Shown: positions 16,863 through 26,900 of the stretch, piece after piece | Numbering within the stretch: the stretch's first letter is position 1 | Layout: the number at the start of each line of letters is the position of its first letter | Program-made: the position numbers and the translations under genes | Notes under the pieces: generated by a model | What the model saw: the letters and a program-made list of their open reading frames with translations, nothing else | Told to the model about the DNA's origin: nothing | Databases searched by the model: none | Source: Hyphococcus formosus | Lineage (GTDB): Bacteria; Pseudomonadota; Alphaproteobacteria; Caulobacterales; Parvularculaceae | Reading direction: 5' to 3' | Length of the DNA stretch: 64,000 bases | Assembly: GCF_046736345.1 (NCBI RefSeq) | Contig: NZ_CP157210.1 | Span: forward strand, 1-64,000

Positions 16863-17724
16863 CGGAAAAGCAATCGCAGCCGACCTACGGGAAAAAGTCG
16901 CGCAGGCGGTTTCCGCCCTTAAATCAACGCATGATATTCAACCGGCATTGGCTGTTGTTTTAGTGGGGGAGGACCCTGCCAGTCAGGTCTATGTCCGAAA
17001 CAAAGGGATTGCCACCGAAAAGGCCGGCATGAAATCGATTGAACATCGATTAGCGGCGGATGCCAGCGAAGATGACGTGGTTAACCTGGTGCGTAAGCTC
17101 AATGCGGAAGAGGGTGTTGATGGAATTTTGGTCCAGCTGCCGTTGCCCAGCCATATTTCTTCATCACGCGTGATAAATGAGATTGACCCGGACAAGGATG
17201 TGGACGGCCTTACGGAAGTGAATGCCGGCCGGTTGATATTGGGGAAAGATGGTCTTGTTCCGTGTACGCCCCAAGGATCGGTTATTATGGCAAAAACCGT
17301 TAGGCCTGATCTGACGGGCCTTAATGCGGTTGTCGTTGGTCGGTCGATTTTGGTGGGTAAGCCGCTGTCGATGTTATTGCTAGCGGAAAATTGCACCGTC
17401 ACCATGGCCCATTCTCGTACGGCCGATCTCGCAGCCGTATGCCGCGAGGCTGATATTCTCTGCGCTGCGGTGGGTATTCCGCGCCTCATCAAAGGCGATT
17501 GGGTCAAAAAAGGCGCTATTGTTATCGATGTCGGTATCAACCGCGTCGAAGAAGGTGGCAAATCACGCCTTGTGGGCGATGTTGATTTTGATTCAGCGAA
17601 AGAAAATGCCTCTGCGATTACCCCGGTGCCGGGCGGTGTCGGGCCGATGACCATTGCATGCCTTTTGCGGAATACGGTCGTCGCTGCCGCACGACGCCGT
17701 GGTGTCGGCGAAATCGACCTCTAA
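16846..17724 (+). CDS. folD: bifunctional methylenetetrahydrofolate dehydrogenase/cyclohydrolase
   Basis: FolD interconverts 5,10-methylene- and 10-formyl-tetrahydrofolate, with NADP. The 292-residue protein from ATG 16846 has the YVRNK motif (Tyr49, Lys53), the signature VDGILVQLPLP, VDGLTEVNAGRL, the NADP loop VVVGRSILVGKPLSMLLL and the C-terminal TPVPGGVGPMTIACLLRNT. TTG three bases upstream is also in frame, but ATG is preferred. The gene overlaps the end of DUF167 by 17 bases. Ten-formyl-THF made here feeds PurH, encoded about 5 kb downstream. Confidence 0.97.
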   Translation: MTTIIDGKAIAADLREKVAQAVSALKSTHDIQPALAVVLVGEDPASQVYVRNKGIATEKAGMKSIEHRLAADASEDDVVNLVRKLNAEEGVDGILVQLPLPSHISSSRVINEIDPDKDVDGLTEVNAGRLILGKDGLVPCTPQGSVIMAKTVRPDLTGLNAVVVGRSILVGKPLSMLLLAENCTVTMAHSRTADLAAVCREADILCAAVGIPRLIKGDWVKKGAIVIDVGINRVEEGGKSRLVGDVDFDSAKENASAITPVPGGVGPMTIACLLRNTVVAAARRRGVGEIDL

Positions 17725-17807
17725 GTCCAAAAGCGCAATTATTGCGCAAATATTGAATTTCGGCGCGAAAATCCCATCTTTGTTACTGGGTTTTAAGGAG
17801 CGCTGGA

Positions 17808-18380
17808 ATGAAGCGTATTTTTGCAAGTAAGTCTGCATTGCTTGGTGCCGCATCGATGATTGCGGCCACGGCAGCGATTATGCCTGCGCATGCAGATGAT
17901 TACGGGCCTATCCCGCCAAGTACGGTAATGATCGATGAGGCTCCAGTGAGTGCCGTATCGGCGACTGAGCCTGACACTGTCGCGGCGAAACCCGTGGGCG
18001 CAAAAAAATGGGCACTCATAGTGGCGGCTGCCGGTGCTCTCGCTGGTCTTGTGAAGCTCATGGGCGCGCGACGGGTAGCGGATGCCATTGCCGTTGGGAC
18101 GGTAGCAACGGCGCGCGTTGCGGCAAAAGCGGCGACGAATACGGCGAGGGCGGTCGGTAAAACGGTATCATCCCCCCTGAGGTTTCTGGCGATATTGTTC
18201 GGTCTTGCGCTTTTCGCGCTGACAGGCATTGGCATTTTCGATGTGGAATGGATCGGCGGCCTATTGTCCGGTGCGGCGTTAACGGCGGCCGGGGTGTTCG
18301 GCGTCCTTAAAACACGCCGGATTTTTCAGCCTGTCCGGGTGAAAGCTAAAAATCGAACCAACCCCGAAACCAGAATTTAA
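17808..18380 (+). CDS. exported/membrane protein of unknown function
   Basis: ATG 17808 follows TAAGGAGCGCTGGA, a good ribosome-binding site. The 190 residues begin with a signal peptide (about 1-29, ending PAHADD). Then comes a Pro/Val/Ala-rich linker, a hydrophobic segment (about 65-85), an alanine-rich stretch with basic residues (RRVADAIAVGTVATARVAAKAATNTARAVGKT region, about 87-120) and two hydrophobic segments (about 125-145 and 150-168). The tail is strongly basic. No family recognised. It is 83 bases after folD and is followed by a candidate small RNA. Confidence 0.7.
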   Translation: MKRIFASKSALLGAASMIAATAAIMPAHADDYGPIPPSTVMIDEAPVSAVSATEPDTVAAKPVGAKKWALIVAAAGALAGLVKLMGARRVADAIAVGTVATARVAAKAATNTARAVGKTVSSPLRFLAILFGLALFALTGIGIFDVEWIGGLLSGAALTAAGVFGVLKTRRIFQPVRVKAKNRTNPETRI

Positions 18381-18447
18381 CCAATAAAACCAATAGGTTG
18401 TGTCAAGAATAAGGTTCGCGTGACATATTTTTGCCCTAATCATGGCC

Positions 18448-18567
18448 TAGGTTCTGATTATCGAATTAGATGGCGCTGAAGTTTAGAGATTTAACCTCCT
18501 GCACCACTACTCAATTCTTTGCACGCACCCCAGAACTTATGCCCCGCTACGCCAAGCGGGGCTTTTT
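18448..18567 (+). ncRNA. candidate trans-acting small RNA with anti-Shine-Dalgarno motif
   Basis: The 270 bases between the unknown membrane gene and rpe hold no convincing protein. TAGGTTCTG (18448-18456) can pair with CAGAACTTA (18531-18539), nine pairs with one G-U, enclosing an unpaired-looking stretch that contains ACCTCCT (18494-18500), complementary to ribosome-binding sites. A strong intrinsic terminator follows at once (18541-18567). Exposed CCTCC loops plus a terminator hairpin are a recurring design of alphaproteobacterial small RNAs. The 5' end and promoter are uncertain. I cannot assign it to a known family; it could also be just the 3' UTR of the upstream gene. Confidence 0.4.
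18541..18567 (+). terminator. strong intrinsic terminator
   Basis: Perfect 8-bp stem GCCCCGCT (18541-18548) with AGCGGGGC (18555-18562), 6-base loop, then five T (18563-18567). It would end transcripts from the unknown membrane gene or the candidate small RNA, and separates them from rpe. Confidence 0.9.
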
Positions 18568-18650
18568 CTGTCATGATTTTATATTAACGGGGAATGATTT
18601 ACGCCTCTGCGTTATTGCGCGAATGGCCCGTATCAAGATACCTCATTGTT

Positions 18651-19313
18651 ATGAGTAAAGTTCAGGTTGCACCGTCCATATTGTCCGCTGATTTTGCCCG
18701 ATTGGGTGAAGAAGTATCTGCCATCGCTGATGCGGGCGCAGATTATATCCATGTTGATGTCATGGACGGTCACTTTGTGCCCAATCTCACCATTGGCCCG
18801 AATGTCGTAAAGGCTATTCGGTCTGTGACGGATCGACCTTTTGACGTGCACCTGATGATTTCGCCGATTGACAGCTATATCGACGCCTTCGTCGATGCGG
18901 GCGCTGATATCCTTACGGTTCACCCGGAGGCCGGTCCGCATCTCCATCGAACGGTGCAGCATATTAAAAGCGCTGGTATCAAGGCGGGCGTTGCCCTCAA
19001 TCCCGCGACCCCCGCGAGCGCCGTCGAGTTCGTTCTCGATCAGGTCGATCTCGTTCTGGTGATGTCTGTCAATCCGGGGTTTGGTGGTCAGAAATTCATT
19101 CCTTCGCAGCTAAAGAAAATCGAAGCAGTGCGAAAAATGATTGATCTGTCGGGCCGTGATATCCGCCTCGAAGTCGATGGCGGGATTACGCCCGAAACGG
19201 CACCGCAGGCAATCGAAGCCGGAGCGGATATGCTGGTTGCCGGGTCGGCGGTATTTAAAGACGGCCCTCAGTCTTATGCGGCGAATATTGCTGCATTGCG
19301 CCCCGGGGGGTGA
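18651..19313 (+). CDS. rpe: ribulose-phosphate 3-epimerase
   Basis: A TIM-barrel enzyme of the pentose phosphate pathway, 220 residues from ATG 18651. The start is chosen because MSKVQVAPSILSADFARLG matches the family N-terminus; an earlier in-frame ATG (18594) would add 19 unrelated residues, although the chosen start lacks a clear ribosome-binding site. Metal and substrate motifs are HVDVMDGHFVPNLT, FDVHLMI, VMSVNPGFGGQKF and EVDGGI. The stop is followed 4 bases later by the heparinase-like gene, an arrangement common in alphaproteobacteria. Confidence 0.95.
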   Translation: MSKVQVAPSILSADFARLGEEVSAIADAGADYIHVDVMDGHFVPNLTIGPNVVKAIRSVTDRPFDVHLMISPIDSYIDAFVDAGADILTVHPEAGPHLHRTVQHIKSAGIKAGVALNPATPASAVEFVLDQVDLVLVMSVNPGFGGQKFIPSQLKKIEAVRKMIDLSGRDIRLEVDGGITPETAPQAIEAGADMLVAGSAVFKDGPQSYAANIAALRPGG

Positions 19314-19317
19314 AGCC

Positions 19318-20967
19318 ATGGCTGAGCATCCGAAAAAAGCGCAGCGCGCGAACGCCCGAAAAGGGTCTCGGGATATGTTGTCTCGCGTGCGTAAGGCGTG
19401 GGGCGAAAGCCCCTTTTATCAGGCGCAATTAAAAGGCCCGGCACCCGACCGGTTATTGTTTCAACCTGACGATCCCTACACGCCTGATAAGGCGGTTGCC
19501 CTTTCCTTAGCGAAAGGGCGATTGGCCATCGGCGATGAAGCCATTGATTGCGAAGGTGAGCTGGATAAGATCTGGGACCTTCCCTCAGTGGGCGGACCGT
19601 TAAACGCCTATCTGCACGAATTTTCCTGGCTTCGACATTTGTCGGCATTGGGCGAGGACGGAAAAGAGCCTGCCCGTGTCCTGATGACGTCATGGCTTGA
19701 TCGATATGAGCGGTGGTCCTCAGAAAGCTGGGAGCCGTTTTTCGTCTCCGAACGCCTGATTCAACTCTGTGCGCATCATCCTTTATTGTTGTCTGGCCGC
19801 GATGCTTTATGGCGTAGCCGGGTTCTGGCCTGTATGGCGCGGCAAACTCGGCATCTTGCGCGGACAGCACACCGGTCCATGAACGGGTTTGACCGTCTCA
19901 TGACCGCGCTGGGGCTTGGGATTGCTGGCTATAGTCTTCCCGGCTGCGAGGGGCCGGCAGAGCGCGGTTTGGCTATGGCGCGCCGGGAATTGCGCATTCA
20001 GCTAAGGCCGGATGGCGGACATGTCAGCCGTAACCCCTCTCGCCAATTGAAACTTGCCCTCCGTTTGCAGGCCTTGTTGAAGGCCATTGAAGCGCGCGGA
20101 TTTCAACCGCCCGGTTTTCTCCGGCATATGGTTCAGCGCGCAAGCGCCATGGCGACTTTTTTCCGGTGCCCGGATGGTCGATTGGCCGTTTTTAATGGCG
20201 GGTATGAAGATGACTCTCGGGCATTAATATCGGTACAGACGAATGCGGAGACGGATTTAGGCCCGGTCGATTTTGCACGTCACTCCGGCTATCACAAATT
20301 ATCCTCTGCGCGTGGATTGTTGATTGTTGATACCGCAGATGATGGCAATCTCGGTCACAAGAGCGCCGGGTCGATGCATTTCTCATCCGGGCGGGCGAGA
20401 ATCATAACGAATTGCGGGAATGGGACACATCGCGGCGCGGTATGGCGGCGGGCGCTCGAACAGCGCGATGCGCATTCTGCGCTGGCCTTTACGGAAGACT
20501 TTCCGGCATTTCAGTTTAAAGAGATTTCTCATCGGCGCGGCGAAGATGTGGCCGGGCAGTTGCTCGAATTTGAACGCAAATTGCAATCACAACAGGGCAC
20601 CGAGGCGGTTTATCTGCGGCGGCTCTTCCTTTCTGCCAATGGCGCAAACCTGCGTGGAGAGGATGTGATAGACGGGCTTTCCGCCGATGAGTATCAAGGC
20701 GTCTTGTGGCGTTTCCATCTCCATCCCGAAGTCCGTGCCTCTCTGGCGCGGGACAAAAAATCGGTGATATTGCTGCTCCCTACCAAAGAAGGCTGGCGGT
20801 TTAAGTCGAATTGCCCTGACCTCCTTCTCGACAAAAGTGTCTATTGCGGTTGTGGCGGCGCACCGACGGCTTCTGAACAAATTGTCATTCGTGCATCCGC
20901 CTATCCGAAGCCGGAATCGGCGGTTTTTCGGGCAAAATGGGCGCTCCAGCGGCTCGATACGATGTAA
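19318..20967 (+). CDS. heparinase II/III family protein
   Basis: This 549-residue protein starts at ATG 19318, 4 bases after rpe. It follows the heparinase II/III layout of an N-terminal alpha-helical (alpha/alpha) toroid, about residues 50-300, and a C-terminal beta-sandwich. Family segments include HEFSWLRHLSALG, DGGHVSRNPSRQLKL (the conserved G-G-H/N-P-S region) and FNGGYEDDS. Bacterial members near rpe and purH are widespread in alphaproteobacteria and their true substrate is unknown; a role on cell-envelope or exogenous polysaccharide is usually assumed. I see no signal peptide, so a cytoplasmic location is implied by sequence. Confidence 0.85.
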   Translation: MAEHPKKAQRANARKGSRDMLSRVRKAWGESPFYQAQLKGPAPDRLLFQPDDPYTPDKAVALSLAKGRLAIGDEAIDCEGELDKIWDLPSVGGPLNAYLHEFSWLRHLSALGEDGKEPARVLMTSWLDRYERWSSESWEPFFVSERLIQLCAHHPLLLSGRDALWRSRVLACMARQTRHLARTAHRSMNGFDRLMTALGLGIAGYSLPGCEGPAERGLAMARRELRIQLRPDGGHVSRNPSRQLKLALRLQALLKAIEARGFQPPGFLRHMVQRASAMATFFRCPDGRLAVFNGGYEDDSRALISVQTNAETDLGPVDFARHSGYHKLSSARGLLIVDTADDGNLGHKSAGSMHFSSGRARIITNCGNGTHRGAVWRRALEQRDAHSALAFTEDFPAFQFKEISHRRGEDVAGQLLEFERKLQSQQGTEAVYLRRLFLSANGANLRGEDVIDGLSADEYQGVLWRFHLHPEVRASLARDKKSVILLLPTKEGWRFKSNCPDLLLDKSVYCGCGGAPTASEQIVIRASAYPKPESAVFRAKWALQRLDTM

Positions 20968-21042
20968 TATTATTTGAATGGCTATCGCGCAGTGCGCTTG
21001 AATGTTTTATCGTTCGGCGACGCGAGTAGATGGATATTGGGG

Positions 21043-22242
21043 ATGTTGAAAAAAATCAGGCGTTTAATGGGGGCTTCAAGCGCGCATGCATCCATAGGGT
21101 TTTCGGCACCTTCGATTGACCATTCTGCGCTGTTACCGCGACCGCCACGAAAGATCGATTTGCGCTCGGCGCGCAAGCTCGTAGCGGGAAAGAGCGTTCT
21201 GGTAACCGGGGCTGGCGGCACGATCGGGTCCGAGCTTTGCCGTCAAATCATCGGATTTGAGCCGGCGCATCTTACCATGGTCGATAATTCGGAATTGGCT
21301 CTTTATCAGATTGATATGGAGATGAAAGAAGCTGGGCACGGCAGAATTATCACTTCTCAGCTTACGGATGTTTGCCGGATAGAACATTTAAAACGTGTTT
21401 TCGATCGCGCGGAGCCGGATATTGTATTGCACGCAGCGGCGTTCAAACATGTACCGATTGTCGAAGAAAATCGTTGTGCCGGCGCGCTCACAAATGTTCT
21501 TGGTGCGAAGAATGTATTTGACACGGCGATCGAGCACGAAGCCGAGTCGGTTGTTTTCATTTCTACCGATAAGGCGGTCAACCCAACAAGCTTTATGGGC
21601 GCGACCAAGCGTATCGCTGAGCTTTATGCGCAGGCGCTGGACGTCGCGCAGAACGAAACGCATTTTGTGACGGTCCGCTTTGGTAATGTCCTTGGCTCGA
21701 CCGGATCTGTGGTGCCATTGTTTTCCCGCCAGATCCGCCAGGGTGGGCCGGTTACGGTGACGCATCCTGAAATCATGCGATTTTTCATGACGACGCCGGA
21801 AGCGGTGCAACTGGTACTGCTCGCATCAAGTCTCGACGTCGCCGAAGAAACCATAGTCACCCATGACGGGCGTGTATTCGTTCTCGATATGGGGGAGCCG
21901 GTAAAGATTCTCGACTTCGCCAAACGGATGATCGAGGCCCACGGCCTCACGCCCGGCAAGGATATTGAGATCAAATTCACGGGCTTGCGCCCCGGCGAAA
22001 AACTGTTTGAGGAAATTTTCCTCGATACTGATGCCCTCGTCAAAACAGGCGCAGAGGGTGTATTGCTTGCGTCGCCAGCGATGATCGACTTGCCATTGTT
22101 GACGCCGCGCCTATCCGAGGTCGTGGATAACGCCCTGCGCGGCGATCAGCCTGCGCTAGATGAGGCTGTGCATCATTTGGTGCCCGAATTTTCTGCGCGA
22201 ACAGAGGCCTCGAAACACGCGCGAAATCAGTCAAATCGCTGA
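21043..22242 (+). CDS. soluble FlaA1/CapD-like UDP-sugar 4,6-dehydratase (SDR)
   Basis: From ATG 21043 (GGGG just upstream) the protein has 399 residues; a longer frame from TTG 20974 is less likely. The NAD motif is VLVTGAGGTIGSELCRQI. The catalytic region reads STDKAVNPTSFMGATKRIAE, in which methionine takes the place of the usual SDR tyrosine, as in the WbpM/PglF group of UDP-GlcNAc 4,6-dehydratases. TGLRPGEKLFEEIF closes the domain. WbpM-type proteins normally carry four N-terminal membrane helices; these are missing. It may begin synthesis of a modified amino sugar for glycan or flagellin decoration. Confidence 0.85.
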   Translation: MLKKIRRLMGASSAHASIGFSAPSIDHSALLPRPPRKIDLRSARKLVAGKSVLVTGAGGTIGSELCRQIIGFEPAHLTMVDNSELALYQIDMEMKEAGHGRIITSQLTDVCRIEHLKRVFDRAEPDIVLHAAAFKHVPIVEENRCAGALTNVLGAKNVFDTAIEHEAESVVFISTDKAVNPTSFMGATKRIAELYAQALDVAQNETHFVTVRFGNVLGSTGSVVPLFSRQIRQGGPVTVTHPEIMRFFMTTPEAVQLVLLASSLDVAEETIVTHDGRVFVLDMGEPVKILDFAKRMIEAHGLTPGKDIEIKFTGLRPGEKLFEEIFLDTDALVKTGAEGVLLASPAMIDLPLLTPRLSEVVDNALRGDQPALDEAVHHLVPEFSARTEASKHARNQSNR

Positions 22243-22315
22243 AAAAGGCCCTTCGTCCCTTGCCCCAACTCGCCGATGGCGATAAGGCGGCGACTGTCGA
22301 AGAAGGGTAATTTTA

Positions 22316-23902
22316 ATGACTGATCTAACTCCAGTGCGCCGGGCGCTCATTTCTGTCTCCGATAAAGAAGGCATTGTTGATTTTGCGAAGCGTCTCGCCG
22401 CATCCGGTGTCGACCTGATTTCAACGGGCGGCACAGCGAAAGCCTTGCGCGATGCTGGCCTCGCGGTCAGTGACGTATCTGATATTACTGAATTTCCGGA
22501 AATGATGGATGGCCGTATCAAAACGTTGCATCCGCGTGTGCATGGCGGCCTATTGGCGCTGCGCGACGATGTTGGCCACAAGAAATCCATGGAAGACCAC
22601 AAAATCGACGGGATCGATCTCCTAGTCGTCAATCTTTACCCCTTCGAAGCAACAGTCGCGAAAGGCGCGGAATTCGCCGATTGCATTGAAAATATCGATA
22701 TTGGCGGACCGGCCATGATCCGTGCGGCGGCAAAAAACCATCGCTTTGTGGGCGTGGTGACGGACCCCACCGATTATGAAACGGTGTTGACTGAAGTCGA
22801 AAAAGACGGTGGCCTGAAGGGCGAAACAAAACGCCATCTAGCAGCAAAAGCGTTCGCCAAAACGGCAGCGTATGACGCAGCGATTTCCGGTTGGTTCGCG
22901 ACGCAAAATGGCGATGCCTTTCCGAAAAATTATACGCTGGCTGGCCGCCTCGATAATGTTTTGCGTTATGGCGAAAACCCGCATCAGCAAGCGGCGTTTT
23001 ATCATTCAGGGGTGTCTGCCCGTCCAGGTGTTGCGACAGCACGACAAATTCAGGGTAAGGATCTTTCCTACAATAACCTGAATGACACCGATGCGGCTTA
23101 TGAGCTGATCGGGGAGTTCGATCCGTCAAAACCGGCTGTCGCAATTATCAAACATGCAAATCCGTGTGGCGTAGCGACGGCGGATGATGCGATTTCAGCT
23201 TATGAAGCCGCGCTGCGGTGCGATCCGGTTTCTGCTTTCGGCGGTATCGTTGCGCTGAACCAAAAGCTCACGGGGCCACTTGCAGAAAAGATCGTCAAGG
23301 TCTTCACCGAAGTGGTTATTGCGCCCGACGCGGATGACGACGCTATCGCCGTTTTTGCAGCAAAGAAAAATCTTCGTCTTTTGCTTGCTGGGGGCATTCC
23401 GGTGCCGGATACAGCGGGGCAGATTATCAAACCGCTTGCTGGTGGATTTTTGGTTCAGTCGCGGGACAATAAGGTCATTAGCGCGAATGATCTGAAGGTC
23501 GTTACCAAACGCAAACCAACAGATCAGGAACTGGCTGACATGCTCTTCGCCTTTAAGGTCGCAAAGCATGTGAAATCAAACGCTATCGTTTATGCAAAAG
23601 ATGGTGCAACTGTTGGTGTCGGTGCCGGGCAGATGAGCCGTTTGGATTCAAGCCGGATTGCGGCTCGTAAAGCGATTGACGCCGCTGAGGCCTGCGGCGC
23701 TGCGAAACCGTTGACTGACGCTTCCGTGGTTGCGTCTGATGCATTCTTTCCGTTTGCGGATGGTTTGCTTGCAGCGGCAGAAGCTGGCGCGACTGCGGTT
23801 ATTCAGCCAGGCGGGTCAATTCGCGATGAAGACGTTATCGCCGCCGCCGATGAAGCGGGGCTTGCAATGGTCTTTACCGGCGTCCGCCATTTCCGGCACT
23901 AA
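22316..23902 (+). CDS. purH: bifunctional AICAR transformylase / IMP cyclohydrolase
   Basis: PurH catalyses the last two steps of IMP synthesis. The 528 residues contain the N-terminal MGS-like cyclohydrolase domain (RALISVSDKEGIVDFAKRL, LISTGGTAKALRDAGL, TLHPRVHGG) and the C-terminal transformylase domain with IIKHANPCGVAT (catalytic Lys-His pair), DPVSAFGGIVALN and GAGQMSRLDS. It ends with VFTGVRHFRH, the conserved C-terminus. AGAAGGG precedes the start. It converges with the NAD-glutamate dehydrogenase gene; an 11-bp hairpin lies between. Confidence 0.97.
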   Translation: MTDLTPVRRALISVSDKEGIVDFAKRLAASGVDLISTGGTAKALRDAGLAVSDVSDITEFPEMMDGRIKTLHPRVHGGLLALRDDVGHKKSMEDHKIDGIDLLVVNLYPFEATVAKGAEFADCIENIDIGGPAMIRAAAKNHRFVGVVTDPTDYETVLTEVEKDGGLKGETKRHLAAKAFAKTAAYDAAISGWFATQNGDAFPKNYTLAGRLDNVLRYGENPHQQAAFYHSGVSARPGVATARQIQGKDLSYNNLNDTDAAYELIGEFDPSKPAVAIIKHANPCGVATADDAISAYEAALRCDPVSAFGGIVALNQKLTGPLAEKIVKVFTEVVIAPDADDDAIAVFAAKKNLRLLLAGGIPVPDTAGQIIKPLAGGFLVQSRDNKVISANDLKVVTKRKPTDQELADMLFAFKVAKHVKSNAIVYAKDGATVGVGAGQMSRLDSSRIAARKAIDAAEACGAAKPLTDASVVASDAFFPFADGLLAAAEAGATAVIQPGGSIRDEDVIAAADEAGLAMVFTGVRHFRH

Positions 23903-23929
23903 TCATTACCGATCGGCGGACGCGGTTTT

Positions 23930-23961
23930 GCATTAGCTGCTCAAGTATGTGCAGCTAATGC
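23930..23961. repeat. perfect 11-bp inverted repeat spanning the glutamate dehydrogenase stop codon
   Basis: GCATTAGCTGC (23930-23940) is the exact reverse complement of GCAGCTAATGC (23951-23961), with a 10-base loop that contains the dehydrogenase stop codon (23941-23943, minus strand). Neither strand has a T-run afterwards. It could be a U-tract-free terminator or 3'-end stabiliser for the two convergent transcripts. Confidence 0.75.
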
Positions 23962-26900
23962 ATCAAGTTGGCGAATGAAAAGGCTGTATTTGCCCACGCT
24001 CACCGGTCCGGTGAGATCGAGTTCGCTAGCGCTTTCCTCAAAAGTATCAATCGTTGCTTCGGCCGATTGATACCATTGCTCCATCACAGATGCATTCCAC
24101 TTCGCCGGCGCACCTTTTGGCTCAGCGCCGATAGACTTGATGACGCGCGTTGCAATTTCGAATTGCCGTGCAGTCAGATCTTCGATGATCTGGCGGATAG
24201 CAATCTTATCGAAATGATCGACAGGTGGCTCGCTTCTGGCTTTCTCGCGCACAGCGTCGATATTGAACATTCTTCCCACCGAGAAGAAAATGCTGCCTGC
24301 GCCCGGATTTGACCAACCGGTCTCCGCAGCCAGATTGACGATATCAAATGCATATTCTAGTGCCGGAATTGCAGCTGCATCTTTCGCAATCGGTTCGGGG
24401 GCCGAGTTTTCAATCCAGAATTGGGTACGCTCATCAAGCGATGTAGCCGCATCTTCGGGCAGAATTTCCGGAAGTGCAGTTTTAAACTCTGCGACCGGTG
24501 TTTGATACTGCTCTATCAATGCTTTTACGCCGTGGCGCTCTAACGTTTCGCGCGCTTTGGCATTCCCCAAGAGATGGAATGTTTGCTCGCGGAGAAGCGC
24601 AGAGGCTTCAAGATAGAGATTGATCTGTAAGTCGGCTGGGGCGGTCGTGTCGAGCGCATCCACAGCCTCAGCAAAGTCATGCAGGTTATAAATCAATCGC
24701 ACCGCTTCATAGGCGAGGGCAATGGTCGGGAAATCGGCACCACTTGTTTCTGCAGCGCGTTGAACGAACGCCACGCCGCAAGTGTCGACAATTTCATTCG
24801 ATAGCCGCGTTGCGATAATCTCGCGCCGGAGCTGGTGGTCAACCACGGCCCGGCTATATTCGCGCAGCGCCTCTGGGAAATAAGCAAATAGTTCCCGTTC
24901 GAAAATCGGATCGTCTGGCGCTTCGGACGCCGCCAATTCGTCGAACAACCACATTTTCGCATATGCCAACAAGACCGCTAGATCTGGACGCGTAGGGCCT
25001 GAACCATGTTGGCGCATATAGGCGATCTGTTCCGGATCAGGGAGGTTTTCGATAACCCGGTCAAGTCGGCCTTCACGCTCCAATGTCGACATAAAGCGCG
25101 CATAGACATCGAGATCTTTTGCCGCTGACGTCGCCATTTGAGAAATGGCACGGGTTTGATCGTAATTGTGGCGTAAAACATGGTCCGCGACATCGTCGGT
25201 CATGGACGCCAAAAGGCTATTGCGTACTTCGGCCTTTATTTCACCATGTTCGATAGCGTTGGATACGAGGATTTTGATATTTACTTCGTGGTCAGATGAA
25301 TCAACACCGGCCGAGTTGTCGATGGCATCGGTATTAATCCGCCCGCCATTTTGCGCAAATTCGATCCGGGCAAGCTGAGTAAGGCCAAGGTTTGCCCCTT
25401 CGCCAATAACTTTCGCCTGAATTTCATTCGCATTGATACGGACCGCGTCATTTGTGCGGTCACCAACGCGCCAATTCTCTTCGTCCTCGGCTTTGAAATA
25501 GGTGCCAATGCCGCCCATCCAGAACAATTCAATCGGCATTTTCAAGATTGAACGAATGAGTTCCGAAGGCGGTAATTCCTTAGCGTCGACATTCAGCATC
25601 GCGCGCATTTTATCGGTGAGCGGAATTGATTTGGCGCTGCGCGAGAATACGCCACCACCCTTTGAAATCAGCTCTTTATTATAATCCTGCCAAGACGAGC
25701 GGGGGAGCTTGAACAAACGTTTACGCTCCGCATAGGAAATTGCGGGATCTGGGTCCGGGTCAAAAAAGATGTCGCGGTGATCAAAAGCCGCGATGAGCTT
25801 GGTTTGCTCCGATAAAAGCATACCGTTTCCGAACACGTCACCAGACATATCGCCGACGCCAGCCGCGGTGAAGGGTTCTGACTGGATGTCTTTACCCATT
25901 TCGCGGAAATGACGCTTCACGGCTTCCCATGCGCCGCGGGCAGTGATGCCCATGGCTTTGTGGTCGTAGCCAGCGGAACCACCAGAGGCAAAAGCATCAC
26001 CCAACCAGAAGTTATATTCTTCGGAGATTGCATTCGCCGTGTCAGAGAATTGTGCGGTTCCTTTGTCAGCCGCGACAACCAGATAGGGGTCCGGGTCATC
26101 CCAACGGACAAGGTTGGCAGGCGTTTTCATTTCGCCTTGAACGATATTGTCCGTGAGGTCCAATAGACCACGAATGAAGATTTTATACGCTTCGCGACCT
26201 TCTTCATATACGGCGGTGCGATCACCACTGGTCGGAAGCTGCTTCGGATAGAAGCAACCTTTCGAGCCAGACGGAACGATCACAGCATTCTTGACCCGCT
26301 GCGCTTTGACGAGGCCCAATACTTCTGTGCGGAAATCTTCGCGGCGATCTGACCAGCGTAATCCGCCACGGGCAATAGGGCCGAAACGAAGATGCACGCC
26401 ATCGACCCGTGGGCCGGAGACAAAAATTTCGCGATAAGGCTTCGGTTCGGGAATTTCCGCGACTTTTTGGCTGTCGACTTTGAACGAAATGTAGGTTTTC
26501 GCCGAACCATCTTCCTGACGCTGATAATAATTCGTGCGAGTAATCGCAGCAAACAGGGCGAGGAAGCGCCGAATGATACGGTCTTCGTCGAGGCTCGCGA
26601 CGTCGTTTAGCGCTTCGACAACTGCATTTTCAGCCATCGCAACGTCTTTGATACGCTCATCAGCATTTGATGGGCCAGTCGGATTAAAGCGAGCGTGGAA
26701 AACCGCGATCAGCAATCTGGCGATCGCTGGGTTATTTGAGAGGGCTTCTTCGATATAGGCCTGAGAATAGGCAAAGCCGGCCTGCATGTGGTGCTTCGCA
26801 GCGGCGCGCAGTAACCATGCCTCACGCCATGTGATGCCAGCGGTCAAAACGAGTTCGTTGAATCCGTCATCTTCGGTGCGCCCTTCAAGCACCGCAAGCA

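Noticed and set aside
16989..17654. 221-codon open frame antisense to folD
   Set aside because: Ser/Thr/Pro/Arg-rich composition with no recognisable domain and complete overlap with conserved folD codons.
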